Of a stretch of 40,329 nt of DNA, positions 1 to 7,423 are shown piece by piece. The notes beneath the pieces were generated by a model, which did not search any database, was not told where the DNA came from, and saw only the letters and a program-made list of their open reading frames with translations. The position numbers were made by a program, and so were the translations under genes. The number at the start of each line of letters is the position of its first letter. Positions within the stretch are counted from its first letter, which is position 1. Source of the DNA: DASRUP01 sp036397395 (GTDB taxonomy: Bacteria > Patescibacteriota > Minisyncoccia > Minisyncoccales > UBA10102); NCBI GenBank assembly GCA_036397395.1, contig DASWIZ010000009.1, positions 1-40,329 on the forward strand, read 5' to 3'.

Positions 1-1
1 C

Positions 2-997
2 CTTTGCAACATTATTGCCAAGCGCGGGTACACACAGCCAACGGCTATTCAAGACCAGATTATTCCGCATATTATGCGCAAAACAGATGTGGTTGGTTTG
101 GCAAACACGGGCACGGGAAAAACAGCGGCATTCTTAATTCCACTTATTCACAAAGCCATAGAGAATGGTACCCAACAGGTGCTTGTGTTAGCTCCCACGC
201 GCGAATTAGCCCTGCAAATAGACCAGGAATTCCGTTTGTTTTCTCGTCAGCTTTCTTTGTATTCCACGGTTTGCGTGGGAGGAGAAAGCATTGGCATGCA
301 AATACGCCAATTGCGCCGCCGCAACCATTTTATTATCGGCACGCCCGGACGCGTAATTGACCTTTTGAAACGCAATGTCATTTCGTTGCACGCGACGCAT
401 ACCGTAGTACTCGACGAAGCAGACCGCATGTTGGACATGGGATTTATTGCCGATATCCGGTTTATTTTAGCCGGCACCCCGAAAGACCGGCATACCATGC
501 TGTTTTCGGCCACCATGTCAACCCGCATTAAAGGCTTAATTAGCGACTTTTTGCGCGACCCCGTTACGGTTTCGGTAAAAACGCACGAAACCCCAAACAA
601 CATCCACCAAGATGTGGTAAGCTGCAAAAACCTAAACAAAATTGACGTGCTATGCAACTTTTTGGCAGACAACGAATTTAAAAAAGTCCTGGTGTTTGGA
701 AGGACAAAGCATGGCGTGGAACGCTTGTGCCGCGACCTTGCCAAACGAGGCATTAAAGTGGACTCGATTCACAGCAACAAATCGCACGGCCAGCGGCAGT
801 ACGCGTTGCGCAATTTTAAGGAAAATCGACTCCAGGCGCTTGTAGCCACCGACATTGCCGCCCGCGGACTGGACATAGACGGCGTTACGCACGTTATTAA
901 CTACGAACTGCCCGCAACCTATGAAGATTACGTGCACCGCATTGGCCGCACCGGCCGCGGCGTCCACAAAGGCAAAGCCCTTACCTTTGTGGCGTAG
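2..997 (+). CDS. DEAD-box ATP-dependent RNA helicase (5' end outside window)
   Basis: The reading frame is open from the first bases of the window, so the N-terminus is missing. The visible part begins in the Q motif (GYTQPTAIQDQ), then shows motif I (ANTGTGKT), Ia (APTRELALQ), Ib (TPGRVID), II (VLDEADRMLDMGF), III (SAT), and the C-terminal lobe motifs ATDIAARGLDID and HRIGRTGRG. These are the ATP-binding, hydrolysis and RNA-contact elements of DEAD-box helicases, which remodel RNA or ribonucleoprotein in the cytoplasm. The protein stops directly after the second RecA lobe, with no basic C-terminal tail of the RhlE/DeaD kind. An internal ATG at 74 would remove the Q motif and is not the real start. 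The family is certain; the specific role (RhlE-like or other) is not. Confidence 0.95.
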   Translation, partial: LCNIIAKRGYTQPTAIQDQIIPHIMRKTDVVGLANTGTGKTAAFLIPLIHKAIENGTQQVLVLAPTRELALQIDQEFRLFSRQLSLYSTVCVGGESIGMQIRQLRRRNHFIIGTPGRVIDLLKRNVISLHATHTVVLDEADRMLDMGFIADIRFILAGTPKDRHTMLFSATMSTRIKGLISDFLRDPVTVSVKTHETPNNIHQDVVSCKNLNKIDVLCNFLADNEFKKVLVFGRTKHGVERLCRDLAKRGIKVDSIHSNKSHGQRQYALRNFKENRLQALVATDIAARGLDIDGVTHVINYELPATYEDYVHRIGRTGRGVHKGKALTFVA

Positions 998-1056
998 CGC
1001 CATCGCGTAATCTGGCGTATCAGCCAAACAAAAAATCGCCCCCTTTACTTTGAGTA

Positions 1057-1085
1057 CCCCTGTCCACCCCAGGGGTGGACAGGGG
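1057..1085. repeat. Palindromic repeat, copy 1 (intergenic)
   Basis: A perfect inverted repeat with 14-bp arms (CCCCTGTCCACCCC and its complement) around a single A. The same 29-bp unit recurs at 11545-11573 inside tldD. The gene-free stretch 998-1256 also holds a second inverted repeat (CTTGCCCC at 1178-1185 with GGGGCAAG at 1201-1208) and a short CCGCC/GGCGG hairpin around 1139-1157. No gene is apparent in that stretch. Confidence 0.85.
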
Positions 1086-1256
1086 TTAATTTTTTTGCTC
1101 GATTGCTTGAAATCCCTCAAACATGTCAGATCGTCAAACCGCCGTTTTTTTTGGCGGCGACATAAAGAAATCTTGCCCTTGCCCCACCATCCCAGTACGC
1201 GGGGCAAGTTGGCAGAACTCCCTAAATTAGTATATGACAATTTGGAATAATACGCA

Positions 1257-1502
1257 ATGGAATACTATACTAACAATGTAATGCCTAGAGCAATATATAC
1301 AAAAGACCACAATATAATCGTTGAACGTCTGAAAAAAGCGCGTCTTGAGTCTGGGTTCGGGCAAGTTGAGGTTGCGAAGAAACTTGGCAAGACACAGTCT
1401 TATCTTTCAAAAATTGAATCGGGACAAAGACGATTTGATGTTTTGCAATTGAAAGAGTTTGCAAAACTTTATAAAAAGCCGCTGGAGTACTTTGTGAAAT
1501 AA
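1257..1502 (+). CDS. XRE-family helix-turn-helix regulator (possible R-M controller protein)
   Basis: An 81-residue protein that is essentially one Cro/CI-type HTH: residues 20-75 carry RLKKARLESGFGQVEVAKKL, then KTQSYLSKIESGQRR as turn and recognition helix. Such small XRE proteins next to restriction genes often act as controller proteins that delay nuclease expression. An AATAAT -10-like box at 1246-1251 lies 5 nt before the ATG. An alternative in-frame ATG at 1281 (MPRAIYTKDHN) fits the usual length of this group. The nuclease-like gene begins 4 nt after its stop, so the two are probably co-transcribed. The HTH call is firm; the controller role is inferred from context. Confidence 0.85.
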   Translation: MEYYTNNVMPRAIYTKDHNIIVERLKKARLESGFGQVEVAKKLGKTQSYLSKIESGQRRFDVLQLKEFAKLYKKPLEYFVK

Positions 1503-1506
1503 TTTT

Positions 1507-2205
1507 ATGAAAAAGAAAGTAAAAATAAATGCAAAAGATATTTTTGATAAAAAGTTTTCAAAAAATCTTACAGGTAAAAGTTCAAAGGAAACGATAGATA
1601 TATTTTGTAATACAGACAATAGTTATTTTGCTAATTTAGCGAAAAAACATAAATTGGGAGAAAGACAGATTGCTTCGGTTGTTGGATTTAAAGACGAGTT
1701 TTTTGTTGAATTACTTATCAATCAAATTATTAAAGAGAATAAACTTGAAAATAAATTTTATTGCAAAAAAGTTACAGCCAATCAAACAAGCGGACTTTTA
1801 TCTAGATCTATCACATTAAATGACGACAAAAAGACACTAACTATAGGTGGAGATTGCGTAATTTTTAAAAAAGCTGGTGATAAACCAATCATGATTATCG
1901 AGTGTAAGGAATATATAGATATGATAAGAATGAAAGAGCTAATTGGAGAATCGCGAATTATTAAAGACAAAATATCGAACTCTACTTATTTACTCGATGA
2001 TATTAAATTTTGTGTCTTTGCCGAAGTTTTGGAGCTAACCGATGGCTGGGCATATCTTTTAGAAAATTCTGATTTGAAGCATAAAATTGATCAGATTTTT
2101 ATTATTAGAGACGGAAAAAGAAAAGACAAGGGAAATAAACCAGTAAGAGAAAATCTAGAAAAATTTAAAAATTACATTGAGAACTTTTTTTTGGAAATCA
2201 AATAA
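1507..2205 (+). CDS. Putative PD-(D/E)XK restriction endonuclease
   Basis: A 232-residue, AT-rich, Lys-rich protein without a signal peptide or membrane segment. The only recognisable motif is a likely PD-(D/E)XK core: GGDCVIF (Asp116) followed by IMIIECKEY (Glu132, Lys134), with hydrophobic beta strands around both. This is the metal-binding arrangement of type II restriction enzymes. It follows the XRE gene by 4 nt, and its last 8 nt overlap convergently with the end of the LexA-methyltransferase gene, which supports a restriction-modification role. No specific restriction enzyme family was recognised, and the recognition sequence cannot be read from the protein. The nuclease call is a motif and context inference. 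Confidence 0.6.
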   Translation: MKKKVKINAKDIFDKKFSKNLTGKSSKETIDIFCNTDNSYFANLAKKHKLGERQIASVVGFKDEFFVELLINQIIKENKLENKFYCKKVTANQTSGLLSRSITLNDDKKTLTIGGDCVIFKKAGDKPIMIIECKEYIDMIRMKELIGESRIIKDKISNSTYLLDDIKFCVFAEVLELTDGWAYLLENSDLKHKIDQIFIIRDGKRKDKGNKPVRENLEKFKNYIENFFLEIK

Positions 2206-4873
2206 ACGCATTAACAATCTTTATTGACCCTTGATCAAGGTCATATAAATCGTAAATTAGCTCATCAATTTTATTATCTAATTTTTCAAACTCGTCCTTT
2301 TCTTTTGTTTTTAAAATTTTATCAACCAAATTAACAATGCTAGTTTGTTGTTTTTTTGTTGGTTCAGCCACAGGCAGACTATACAAATAGCCAATAAGGT
2401 AATGTAAATATCCACCGGCTATATGTGTTCCTTTGTAAATATTCCCATAATAGAAATGTAATAATTTTGAATTAAGAATAGCTAGAAAAAATTTTAGTTC
2501 AAAATCTTTCTTTCTATCTTCTAATAGACTTGCAACAAAAAAAGTATCTTTACAGTAATAGTGTTTGTCGTCATATGTGGCACGAAGTCTTAGAGAGTTT
2601 TGACAAATAATTAACTTTTCTTGTTCAAATAAACTTTTAGGCGGTAATTGATTTTTATGTTTTCTTGCTAACTCCTCATCATAATTGATCCACCAACCAC
2701 CCCACTTAAGGTTATACCTATTTATATCGTCGTTTCCAGCAAAAGATTTACCACCAATTAACTTTTTTGCAAATACAAAATTTGGTTTTTCAGGAAATAA
2801 AAACTTCTCTCTTAATCCTGTTGCATGAAATGAGATTGTCCACTTCATTGCTAAATAGTTATCTAATGTTTTATACTTATCACTCAATAAATTCGTAAGT
2901 ATAGCGTTTTGTTTTTTATCACTCGGCAATATAAAAAACACCAGATCGTCTCTTTGATAGACATTTTGTTTTATCTCGGTAGTACTAAAACTTTTATTAT
3001 TCAATTCCTCAACACTAGCTACTTTTTCAGCTGTTCTTAATAAATTATCTTGAGGTTTTTTATTTTGAATTATCATTATGACTGGATAAACAGAAACATT
3101 TTCAAAAATTTCACATTCTGAAACATCAATTATTTCTTTGATTGTATATTTATCAAGCAATTCTTCCCGCATTTTTTTTGCATAATTAGCGATTAGAAAT
3201 TTGTTGGGGAAAATATAGCCGAATTTCCCATTTGTTTTTGATAAGCGCAGTCCTTTGTCAATAAAACATACAAATAAATCAAAAGCACCATTTGCAACAT
3301 TTGGACAAGTCTCTACACAAAGTTTTTTTGTACCCGCATCCATTTTCTTTGCTTCTAAATATGGTGGGTTACCTACAACAAAATCAAACCCTTCTACGAA
3401 ATGTCCTGCTTTATTTTTTATATCTTTTATTTCTTGTTCCTCATTGTTTAATAGCGATGGTGTTTCCATGCTATTTGTTTGGAATATTTTAATCTTCGGC
3501 ACTATATATTTTGGGTTTTCTTTTTTGACTTCAATTATTAGATCTAGTAATTGGATAAGCATATTTGTCTCCGCTAGATAGCAAGCAAAAGGGTTAATAT
3601 CCATACCATAAACACTGCTAATTACTTTTTCAATAACCTCTTTTTTATCAGGGTTATTTTTTAGTTTATTTATCAGCCTGTTGGTTGCTCGTGTGGTAAA
3701 ACCACCAGACCCGCAAGATATATCAATGATTTTTTTATCATCTATATTCTTTGTATATTCAATCTGATCTAGGATGTAGTCAATAACAGACTCGGGTGTA
3801 TAGAATTGTCCCAGTTTTTTTCTTTCTTCTCTAGTTATAAATTGTTCATATAATTTTCCTAATATATCTCTATCAACCAAAGTAAAGTCATATTTGTTAA
3901 ACAAATTAGTTACTTCTTGTAGTAAAAAGTTTCCGGGAATATACCAATCAAAAATATTTTTTGAGAAAATGTGTGAATAGATTTTTTGTGCATCACTCTT
4001 TAATAACGATAACTGCTTATTATCTTTTATAATCTCAAAATTCAGCAATTTTTTATCTTTACAAACCCAAAGTAAAAGAATCTCGTTCAGAAATGTGTAA
4101 CTGGTTTCTAGAAAAAACTTATTCTCATCCGGTTTTTCCTCTGTTTTTTTCCATATATCAAATTCTTTGTTTTCATGAAATTTACTTTTTACCTCCTCTT
4201 GAATTTTTACAATAAAATGTTTCAATTCATCACTAAAAGTAGTTAAATTAGATATTTGATCTAAGGATTTTCTTTTATCATAACTTCTCATCACAGAAAC
4301 GACCTTACCCTGTACAATCAATTCTTTTACTACAAATGCAGGCATTGTTGGGTTTGCGGGTTGCAGTCTAAAACCATTGGCTAATCTATATATTTTTTTG
4401 AGTGTTACTTCGTTTTCATTTAATAATGCAACAACAGTATCTCCGTCTTGGGCAGTATTTTGTTTTCTGATTATTACTGTATCACCATCAAAAATACCAT
4501 CAGTAATCATGCTGTCGCCCTTAACTTTAAGCGCAAAGTACTTTTCTTTTGAATTTGGCATAAGGGCTTTGGGTACTTCGATGGTTTCTACATCTTCGAT
4601 CGCCTCAATGGGTTCTCCGGCTGCTATTGTACCAGCAAGTAGAATCGAGATAACTCTATCGTCATTTTTTTCACTTAGTTGTATAGAACGCGCATATCTT
4701 TTATCCTTTTGTATGTATCCTTTTTGTTCTAAAGCCTGGAGGTGTTGATGAACCGTAGCCTTGGAGGAAAGGCGGAAATGCTTTTTGATCTCGTCTAAAG
4801 AAGGAGCATAGTCATGCTTTTGTATGTAGCCCTGGATATATTCAAAGATTTGTTTTTGACGTTTTGTAAGCAT
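2198..4873 (-). CDS. LexA repressor fused to an N6-adenine DNA methyltransferase
   Basis: One uninterrupted 891-codon frame. Residues 1-198 look like a complete LexA: winged HTH (PSLDEIKKHF, KATVHQHLQALEQKGYI), a linker with the Ala85-Gly86 self-cleavage site (TIAAGEP), catalytic Ser121 (KGDSMITDG) and Lys159 (EVTLKKIY), ending VVSVMRSY where normal LexA stops. Residues 200-891 are an Eco57I/TaqI-like methyltransferase: LGQFYTP (354-360), SAM motif DISCGSGGF (384-392), catalytic NPPY (502-505), and a C-terminal part resembling TaqI-type target recognition. No nuclease domain is visible; the separate gene at 1507-2205 may supply it. The methyltransferase part is very AT-rich while the LexA part resembles the host, suggesting an acquired gene joined to the native lexA 3' end. 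At the join, TAT GAT AAA would read TGA TAA after a one-base shift, so an assembly or sequencing indel must be excluded. Confidence 0.85.
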   Translation of the reverse strand: MLTKRQKQIFEYIQGYIQKHDYAPSLDEIKKHFRLSSKATVHQHLQALEQKGYIQKDKRYARSIQLSEKNDDRVISILLAGTIAAGEPIEAIEDVETIEVPKALMPNSKEKYFALKVKGDSMITDGIFDGDTVIIRKQNTAQDGDTVVALLNENEVTLKKIYRLANGFRLQPANPTMPAFVVKELIVQGKVVSVMRSYDKRKSLDQISNLTTFSDELKHFIVKIQEEVKSKFHENKEFDIWKKTEEKPDENKFFLETSYTFLNEILLLWVCKDKKLLNFEIIKDNKQLSLLKSDAQKIYSHIFSKNIFDWYIPGNFLLQEVTNLFNKYDFTLVDRDILGKLYEQFITREERKKLGQFYTPESVIDYILDQIEYTKNIDDKKIIDISCGSGGFTTRATNRLINKLKNNPDKKEVIEKVISSVYGMDINPFACYLAETNMLIQLLDLIIEVKKENPKYIVPKIKIFQTNSMETPSLLNNEEQEIKDIKNKAGHFVEGFDFVVGNPPYLEAKKMDAGTKKLCVETCPNVANGAFDLFVCFIDKGLRLSKTNGKFGYIFPNKFLIANYAKKMREELLDKYTIKEIIDVSECEIFENVSVYPVIMIIQNKKPQDNLLRTAEKVASVEELNNKSFSTTEIKQNVYQRDDLVFFILPSDKKQNAILTNLLSDKYKTLDNYLAMKWTISFHATGLREKFLFPEKPNFVFAKKLIGGKSFAGNDDINRYNLKWGGWWINYDEELARKHKNQLPPKSLFEQEKLIICQNSLRLRATYDDKHYYCKDTFFVASLLEDRKKDFELKFFLAILNSKLLHFYYGNIYKGTHIAGGYLHYLIGYLYSLPVAEPTKKQQTSIVNLVDKILKTKEKDEFEKLDNKIDELIYDLYDLDQGSIKIVNAFI

Positions 4874-4886
4874 GTGGAAAGAGGAG

Positions 4887-4916
4887 TTGACGAGTTCGGT
4901 AAATGTTCGGTATACT
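4887..4916 (+). promoter_or_regulatory. Sigma70 promoter toward the DUF4145 gene
   Basis: TTGACG (4887-4892), 18-bp spacer, TATACT (4911-4916); expected start near 4923. The LexA-type operator fills the spacer, so repressor binding would occlude RNA polymerase. Confidence 0.7.
4894..4908. promoter_or_regulatory. LexA-type operator, GTTC-N7-GTTC
   Basis: Two direct repeats GTTCGGTA at 4894-4901 and 4905-4912, 11 bp apart. The GTTC cores are separated by exactly 7 nt, matching the known alphaproteobacterial LexA box GTTC-N7-GTTC. The site lies inside the spacer of the rightward promoter and just downstream of the predicted start of the leftward promoter that would serve the lexA-methyltransferase gene. 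Autoregulation is inferred. Confidence 0.65.
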
Positions 4917-4919
4917 ATT

Positions 4920-4947
4920 ATTGTATCGCACCAAGCGGGTGCGTCAA
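4920..4947 (-). promoter_or_regulatory. Sigma70 promoter toward the lexA-methyltransferase gene, with inverted repeat in spacer
   Basis: On the minus strand TTGACG (4947-4942), 16-bp spacer, TACAAT (4925-4920). The spacer contains the inverted repeat GCACC-N5-GGTGC (4928-4942), a possible second operator. Predicted transcripts from this and the rightward promoter overlap face to face. Confidence 0.65.
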
Positions 4948-4987
4948 TATAAAAGGGTGTGGAAAACTAAAAGCCCAATCTTTGAAT

Positions 4988-5632
4988 ATGCAACAAGAAT
5001 ATATTCCTCCGACATATCAACAAAGTGCCTTCCATTGCCCATTCTGTAATGTATATGCAAATCAACTTTGGGATGACTTAAGAAAGGTCACCCGTAATGC
5101 ATGGCATTTTGACGGAGCCGATGCTTGCACCTGTGCTCATTGTAAAAGGTATTCAGTTTGGGTTAATGGGGCAATGGTTTATCCTGATTTTGAAGGTGTG
5201 CAACCGCCAAATCAAGATTTAAGCGAGGATATCCAAACCGACTATCAGGAAGCGGCTTCTATTTTACAAAAATCACCCCGTGGCGCTGCCGCCCTTCTGC
5301 GTTTGGCCATTCAAAAGTTGTGTAAAGAACTAGGGGAAAATGGAAAAGACATAAATACCGATATAAAAAACCTTGTGGCAAAGGGACTTCCTTCGGGCGT
5401 TCAGAAATCGCTTGATGTGGTAAGGGTAATTGGGAACGATTCGGTACACCCTGGTCAAATAGATTTGCGTGATGATATAGAAACTGCCAAGGCGCTTTTT
5501 AAGCTTGTAAATCTAATTGCTGAAAAAATGATTACCGAGCCAAACGAGGTAGAAGCTATATATGATAACCTGCCGGAGGAAAAGAAACAACAAATTGAAA
5601 AACGTGACGGAAACGATCAGAAAATAGAATGA
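4988..5632 (+). CDS. DUF4145 domain protein
   Basis: Starting at the ATG at 4988 the product has 214 residues. The N-terminus holds a putative zinc ribbon (CPFC at 17-20, CAHC at 49-52). The C-terminal half, from DYQEAASILQKSPRGAAALL through IGNDSVHPGQIDL, matches the DUF4145 helical domain, often found near or fused to restriction-modification and other defence genes; its biochemical role is unknown. The frame extends upstream to 4814, but that part overlaps the start of lexA and the promoters, so 4988 is preferred, being downstream of the TTGACG/TATACT promoter. It may be under LexA control together with the divergent fusion gene. No close partner follows. Confidence 0.8.
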   Translation: MQQEYIPPTYQQSAFHCPFCNVYANQLWDDLRKVTRNAWHFDGADACTCAHCKRYSVWVNGAMVYPDFEGVQPPNQDLSEDIQTDYQEAASILQKSPRGAAALLRLAIQKLCKELGENGKDINTDIKNLVAKGLPSGVQKSLDVVRVIGNDSVHPGQIDLRDDIETAKALFKLVNLIAEKMITEPNEVEAIYDNLPEEKKQQIEKRDGNDQKIE

Positions 5633-5704
5633 CGAGGGAAAAGTAGGAAATGTATGGAATGTTTGGCGGGGCGGGGGATTTTTGAGTTTGTTTTTCGCGT
5701 AATA

Positions 5705-6340
5705 TTATTGCATAAGCGGGACAAAGGCAAAACCGGGAAACGTTTCCACGGCGGTTTCTTTTGCTGAAATTTTTTGTACCCGGAGAACGTCGTTGCGCAC
5801 GGGAATTACCAGCGTGCCGCCAATTTGTAATTGCTGTATAAATTCTTTGGGAAGCATGTTTGCCGCGGCGGAAGCTAAAATTTTATCGAACGGCGCCTCT
5901 TTGGGCAAGCCGAGTTTTTTGCCTGCCTCGCCGGCAGGCGGGCCTGCCTGCAGAATTTGCGCGTGATCAAAATGATATTTTGCGACATTTCGTTTTCCGA
6001 ATTCAGTAAGCTCGGGGATTATTTCTGTGCCAAAAACTTCTCCTTGACGCCCGGCAATATGCGCCAAAAGCGCGGTTGTCCATGCGGAACCAGAGCCCAC
6101 GTCGAGAATTTTCTCTCCCACTTGAGGCTGCAGTAACTCAAGCATAAAAGCTACGGTATAAGGTTGTGAGATAGTTTGTCCATGGCCAATAGACAGGGGA
6201 TAGTCTTCGTATGCGGCGCTTTGCCATTCTGGCGGCACAAAATCGTTGCGGTCTATGGCGCGGAACGCCGCGACAATATGCGGCGTGCGCAGCGCGCCAA
6301 CCCGAATAAGATGTTCTACTAACTGGATTTGCGATTCCAT
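5705..6340 (-). CDS. pcm: Protein-L-isoaspartate O-methyltransferase
   Basis: A 211-residue cytoplasmic enzyme that methylates isoaspartyl residues in aged proteins using SAM. It shows the PCMT N-terminus (VEHLIRVGALRTPHIVAAF, DRNDFVPPEW), the family signature IGHGQTISQP, SAM motif I KILDVGSGSAWTTALLA (77-93) and the C-terminal GGTLVIPV strand. The ATG at 6340 is chosen because the PCMT domain begins there and a TATAAT box sits 7 nt upstream; longer starts run into the divergent gene. Residues about 131-146 (QAGPPAGEAGKKLGLP) are an insertion coded by a palindromic GCCTGCC/GGCAGGC element, not a normal part of the fold. Confidence 0.92.
   Translation of the reverse strand: MESQIQLVEHLIRVGALRTPHIVAAFRAIDRNDFVPPEWQSAAYEDYPLSIGHGQTISQPYTVAFMLELLQPQVGEKILDVGSGSAWTTALLAHIAGRQGEVFGTEIIPELTEFGKRNVAKYHFDHAQILQAGPPAGEAGKKLGLPKEAPFDKILASAAANMLPKEFIQQLQIGGTLVIPVRNDVLRVQKISAKETAVETFPGFAFVPLMQ
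5921..5948. repeat. Palindromic element inside pcm
   Basis: GCCTGCC (5921-5927), GGCAGGC (5933-5939) and GCCTGCC (5942-5948) form two alternative hairpins. The element is in frame and adds about a dozen Gly/Pro/Lys-rich residues to the methyltransferase. Confidence 0.7.
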
Positions 6341-6347
6341 GAACTCT

Positions 6348-6370
6348 ATTATATAATACTGTGGTATAAT
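6348..6370. promoter_or_regulatory. Divergent leaderless promoters of pcm and the VanY-like gene
   Basis: A minus-strand TATAAT (6353-6348) lies 7 nt before the pcm ATG, and a plus-strand TATAAT (6365-6370) lies 7 nt before the ATG at 6378. Transcription should start at or within a base or two of each start codon, and no Shine-Dalgarno sequence is present. Confidence 0.7.
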
Positions 6371-6377
6371 ACGTAAC

Positions 6378-7301
6378 ATGCAAAACCCAAACAATTCCGC
6401 GCCGCCCAGAAAAAAATTTCCCTCTGCCACCATACTGGCCATTTTAGGCGTTCTTGTTGTCGCGGGACTTTTTGGATACGGGTTTATCCGCATAAACCAG
6501 CTTACCGATCAAATACAAGAGCTTACCGCGCAACTAAACTCCACACATACTCAACTTTCCAAAAAAACAAACGAGCTTGCGGGCGATATTGCCAAAACGG
6601 ACGAGTTTACCACGGAAATCGCTCGCGCGCTCTCCAATTCCAACCAAACAGTACAAGCGCTGCAATTCGCGCTTGGCGAAACCTCAAACACTGTGGAAGT
6701 ATTGGACAAACTAAGCAAAACCGACCCTGAATTGCTGCAAAAATACTCGAAAATATATTTCTTAAATGAACACTACACGCCCATACGCCTCGCGCAAATT
6801 GAAAGCCAATATGTGTATATCGAACAGGAGCCAGAGCAAATTCATGCCGCCGTCTGGCCGTATTTGCAAAACTTGCTGAACGCGGTAAAATCAAACGGCA
6901 TTGAGCTGTTCGTGCGATCGGCCTACCGCTCGTTCGACGAACAAGAATTCCTGAAAGCCTCGTTTCGGGTAACCTACGGCACCGGGGCAAACCAGTTTTC
7001 CGCCGACCAGGGGTATTCTGAACATCAGCTGGGCACTACCGTGGATTTTATTTCAACTGGGCAAAACGGGCAGCTGGACGGGTTTGAAAAAACAAACGCT
7101 TACCGGTGGATGCGAAACAACGCGCATAAATACGGATTTACGTTATCATACCCAGAAAACAACGCGTTTTACATTTTTGAACCGTGGCATTGGAGGTACG
7201 TGGGCGTAAAACTTGCCACGTACTTGCACGACTTCAACAAAAATTTTTACGATTTGGACCAGCGCGAAATTGACGAATACTTAATAGACCTGTTTGAGTA
7301 G
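6378..7301 (+). CDS. VanY-like D-alanyl-D-alanine carboxypeptidase, membrane anchored
   Basis: A 307-residue protein with one N-terminal transmembrane helix (about 17-37), a coiled-coil-like stalk (about 40-115, heptads around LTDQIQELTAQL) and a C-terminal M15B peptidase domain. The zinc-site motifs are SEHQLGTTVDF (SxHxxGxxxD) and WHWRYVG. Family members trim the terminal D-Ala from peptidoglycan stem peptides; here the catalytic domain would sit outside the membrane, held off by the stalk. The gene is monocistronic, starts from a leaderless-type promoter divergent to pcm, and is followed by a clear hairpin terminator. The peptidase call is firm; exact substrate (D,D- or L,D-peptides) is not determined. 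Confidence 0.9.
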   Translation: MQNPNNSAPPRKKFPSATILAILGVLVVAGLFGYGFIRINQLTDQIQELTAQLNSTHTQLSKKTNELAGDIAKTDEFTTEIARALSNSNQTVQALQFALGETSNTVEVLDKLSKTDPELLQKYSKIYFLNEHYTPIRLAQIESQYVYIEQEPEQIHAAVWPYLQNLLNAVKSNGIELFVRSAYRSFDEQEFLKASFRVTYGTGANQFSADQGYSEHQLGTTVDFISTGQNGQLDGFEKTNAYRWMRNNAHKYGFTLSYPENNAFYIFEPWHWRYVGVKLATYLHDFNKNFYDLDQREIDEYLIDLFE

Positions 7302-7322
7302 CAGTTTCAAATAGACGGAGTT

Positions 7323-7347
7323 CCCGATCCTTTTGGATCGGGTTTTT
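7323..7347 (+). terminator. Rho-independent terminator after the VanY-like gene
   Basis: CCCGATCC, loop TTTT, GGATCGGG followed by TTTTT. Confidence 0.85.
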
Positions 7348-7423
7348 GGTATGGACAACATAGAAAAAGTGTTGTAAGGTACAGGCAGAATAGAGTCCGC
7401 ACTTTACAATTTGGAGGCTACGC

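Noticed and set aside
2198..4873. Type IIG single-chain restriction enzyme
   Set aside because: The region between LexA and the methyltransferase core (200-350) shows no PD-(D/E)XK motif, so the chain looks like methyltransferase only.
4814..4987. Upstream extension of the DUF4145 protein
   Set aside because: It would overlap the lexA start and both promoters; the domain begins after the ATG at 4988.
1000..5700. Prophage or plasmid origin of the R-M block
   Set aside because: The XRE and LexA-like domains could suggest a phage switch, but no integrase, structural or replication genes and no att repeats were seen.
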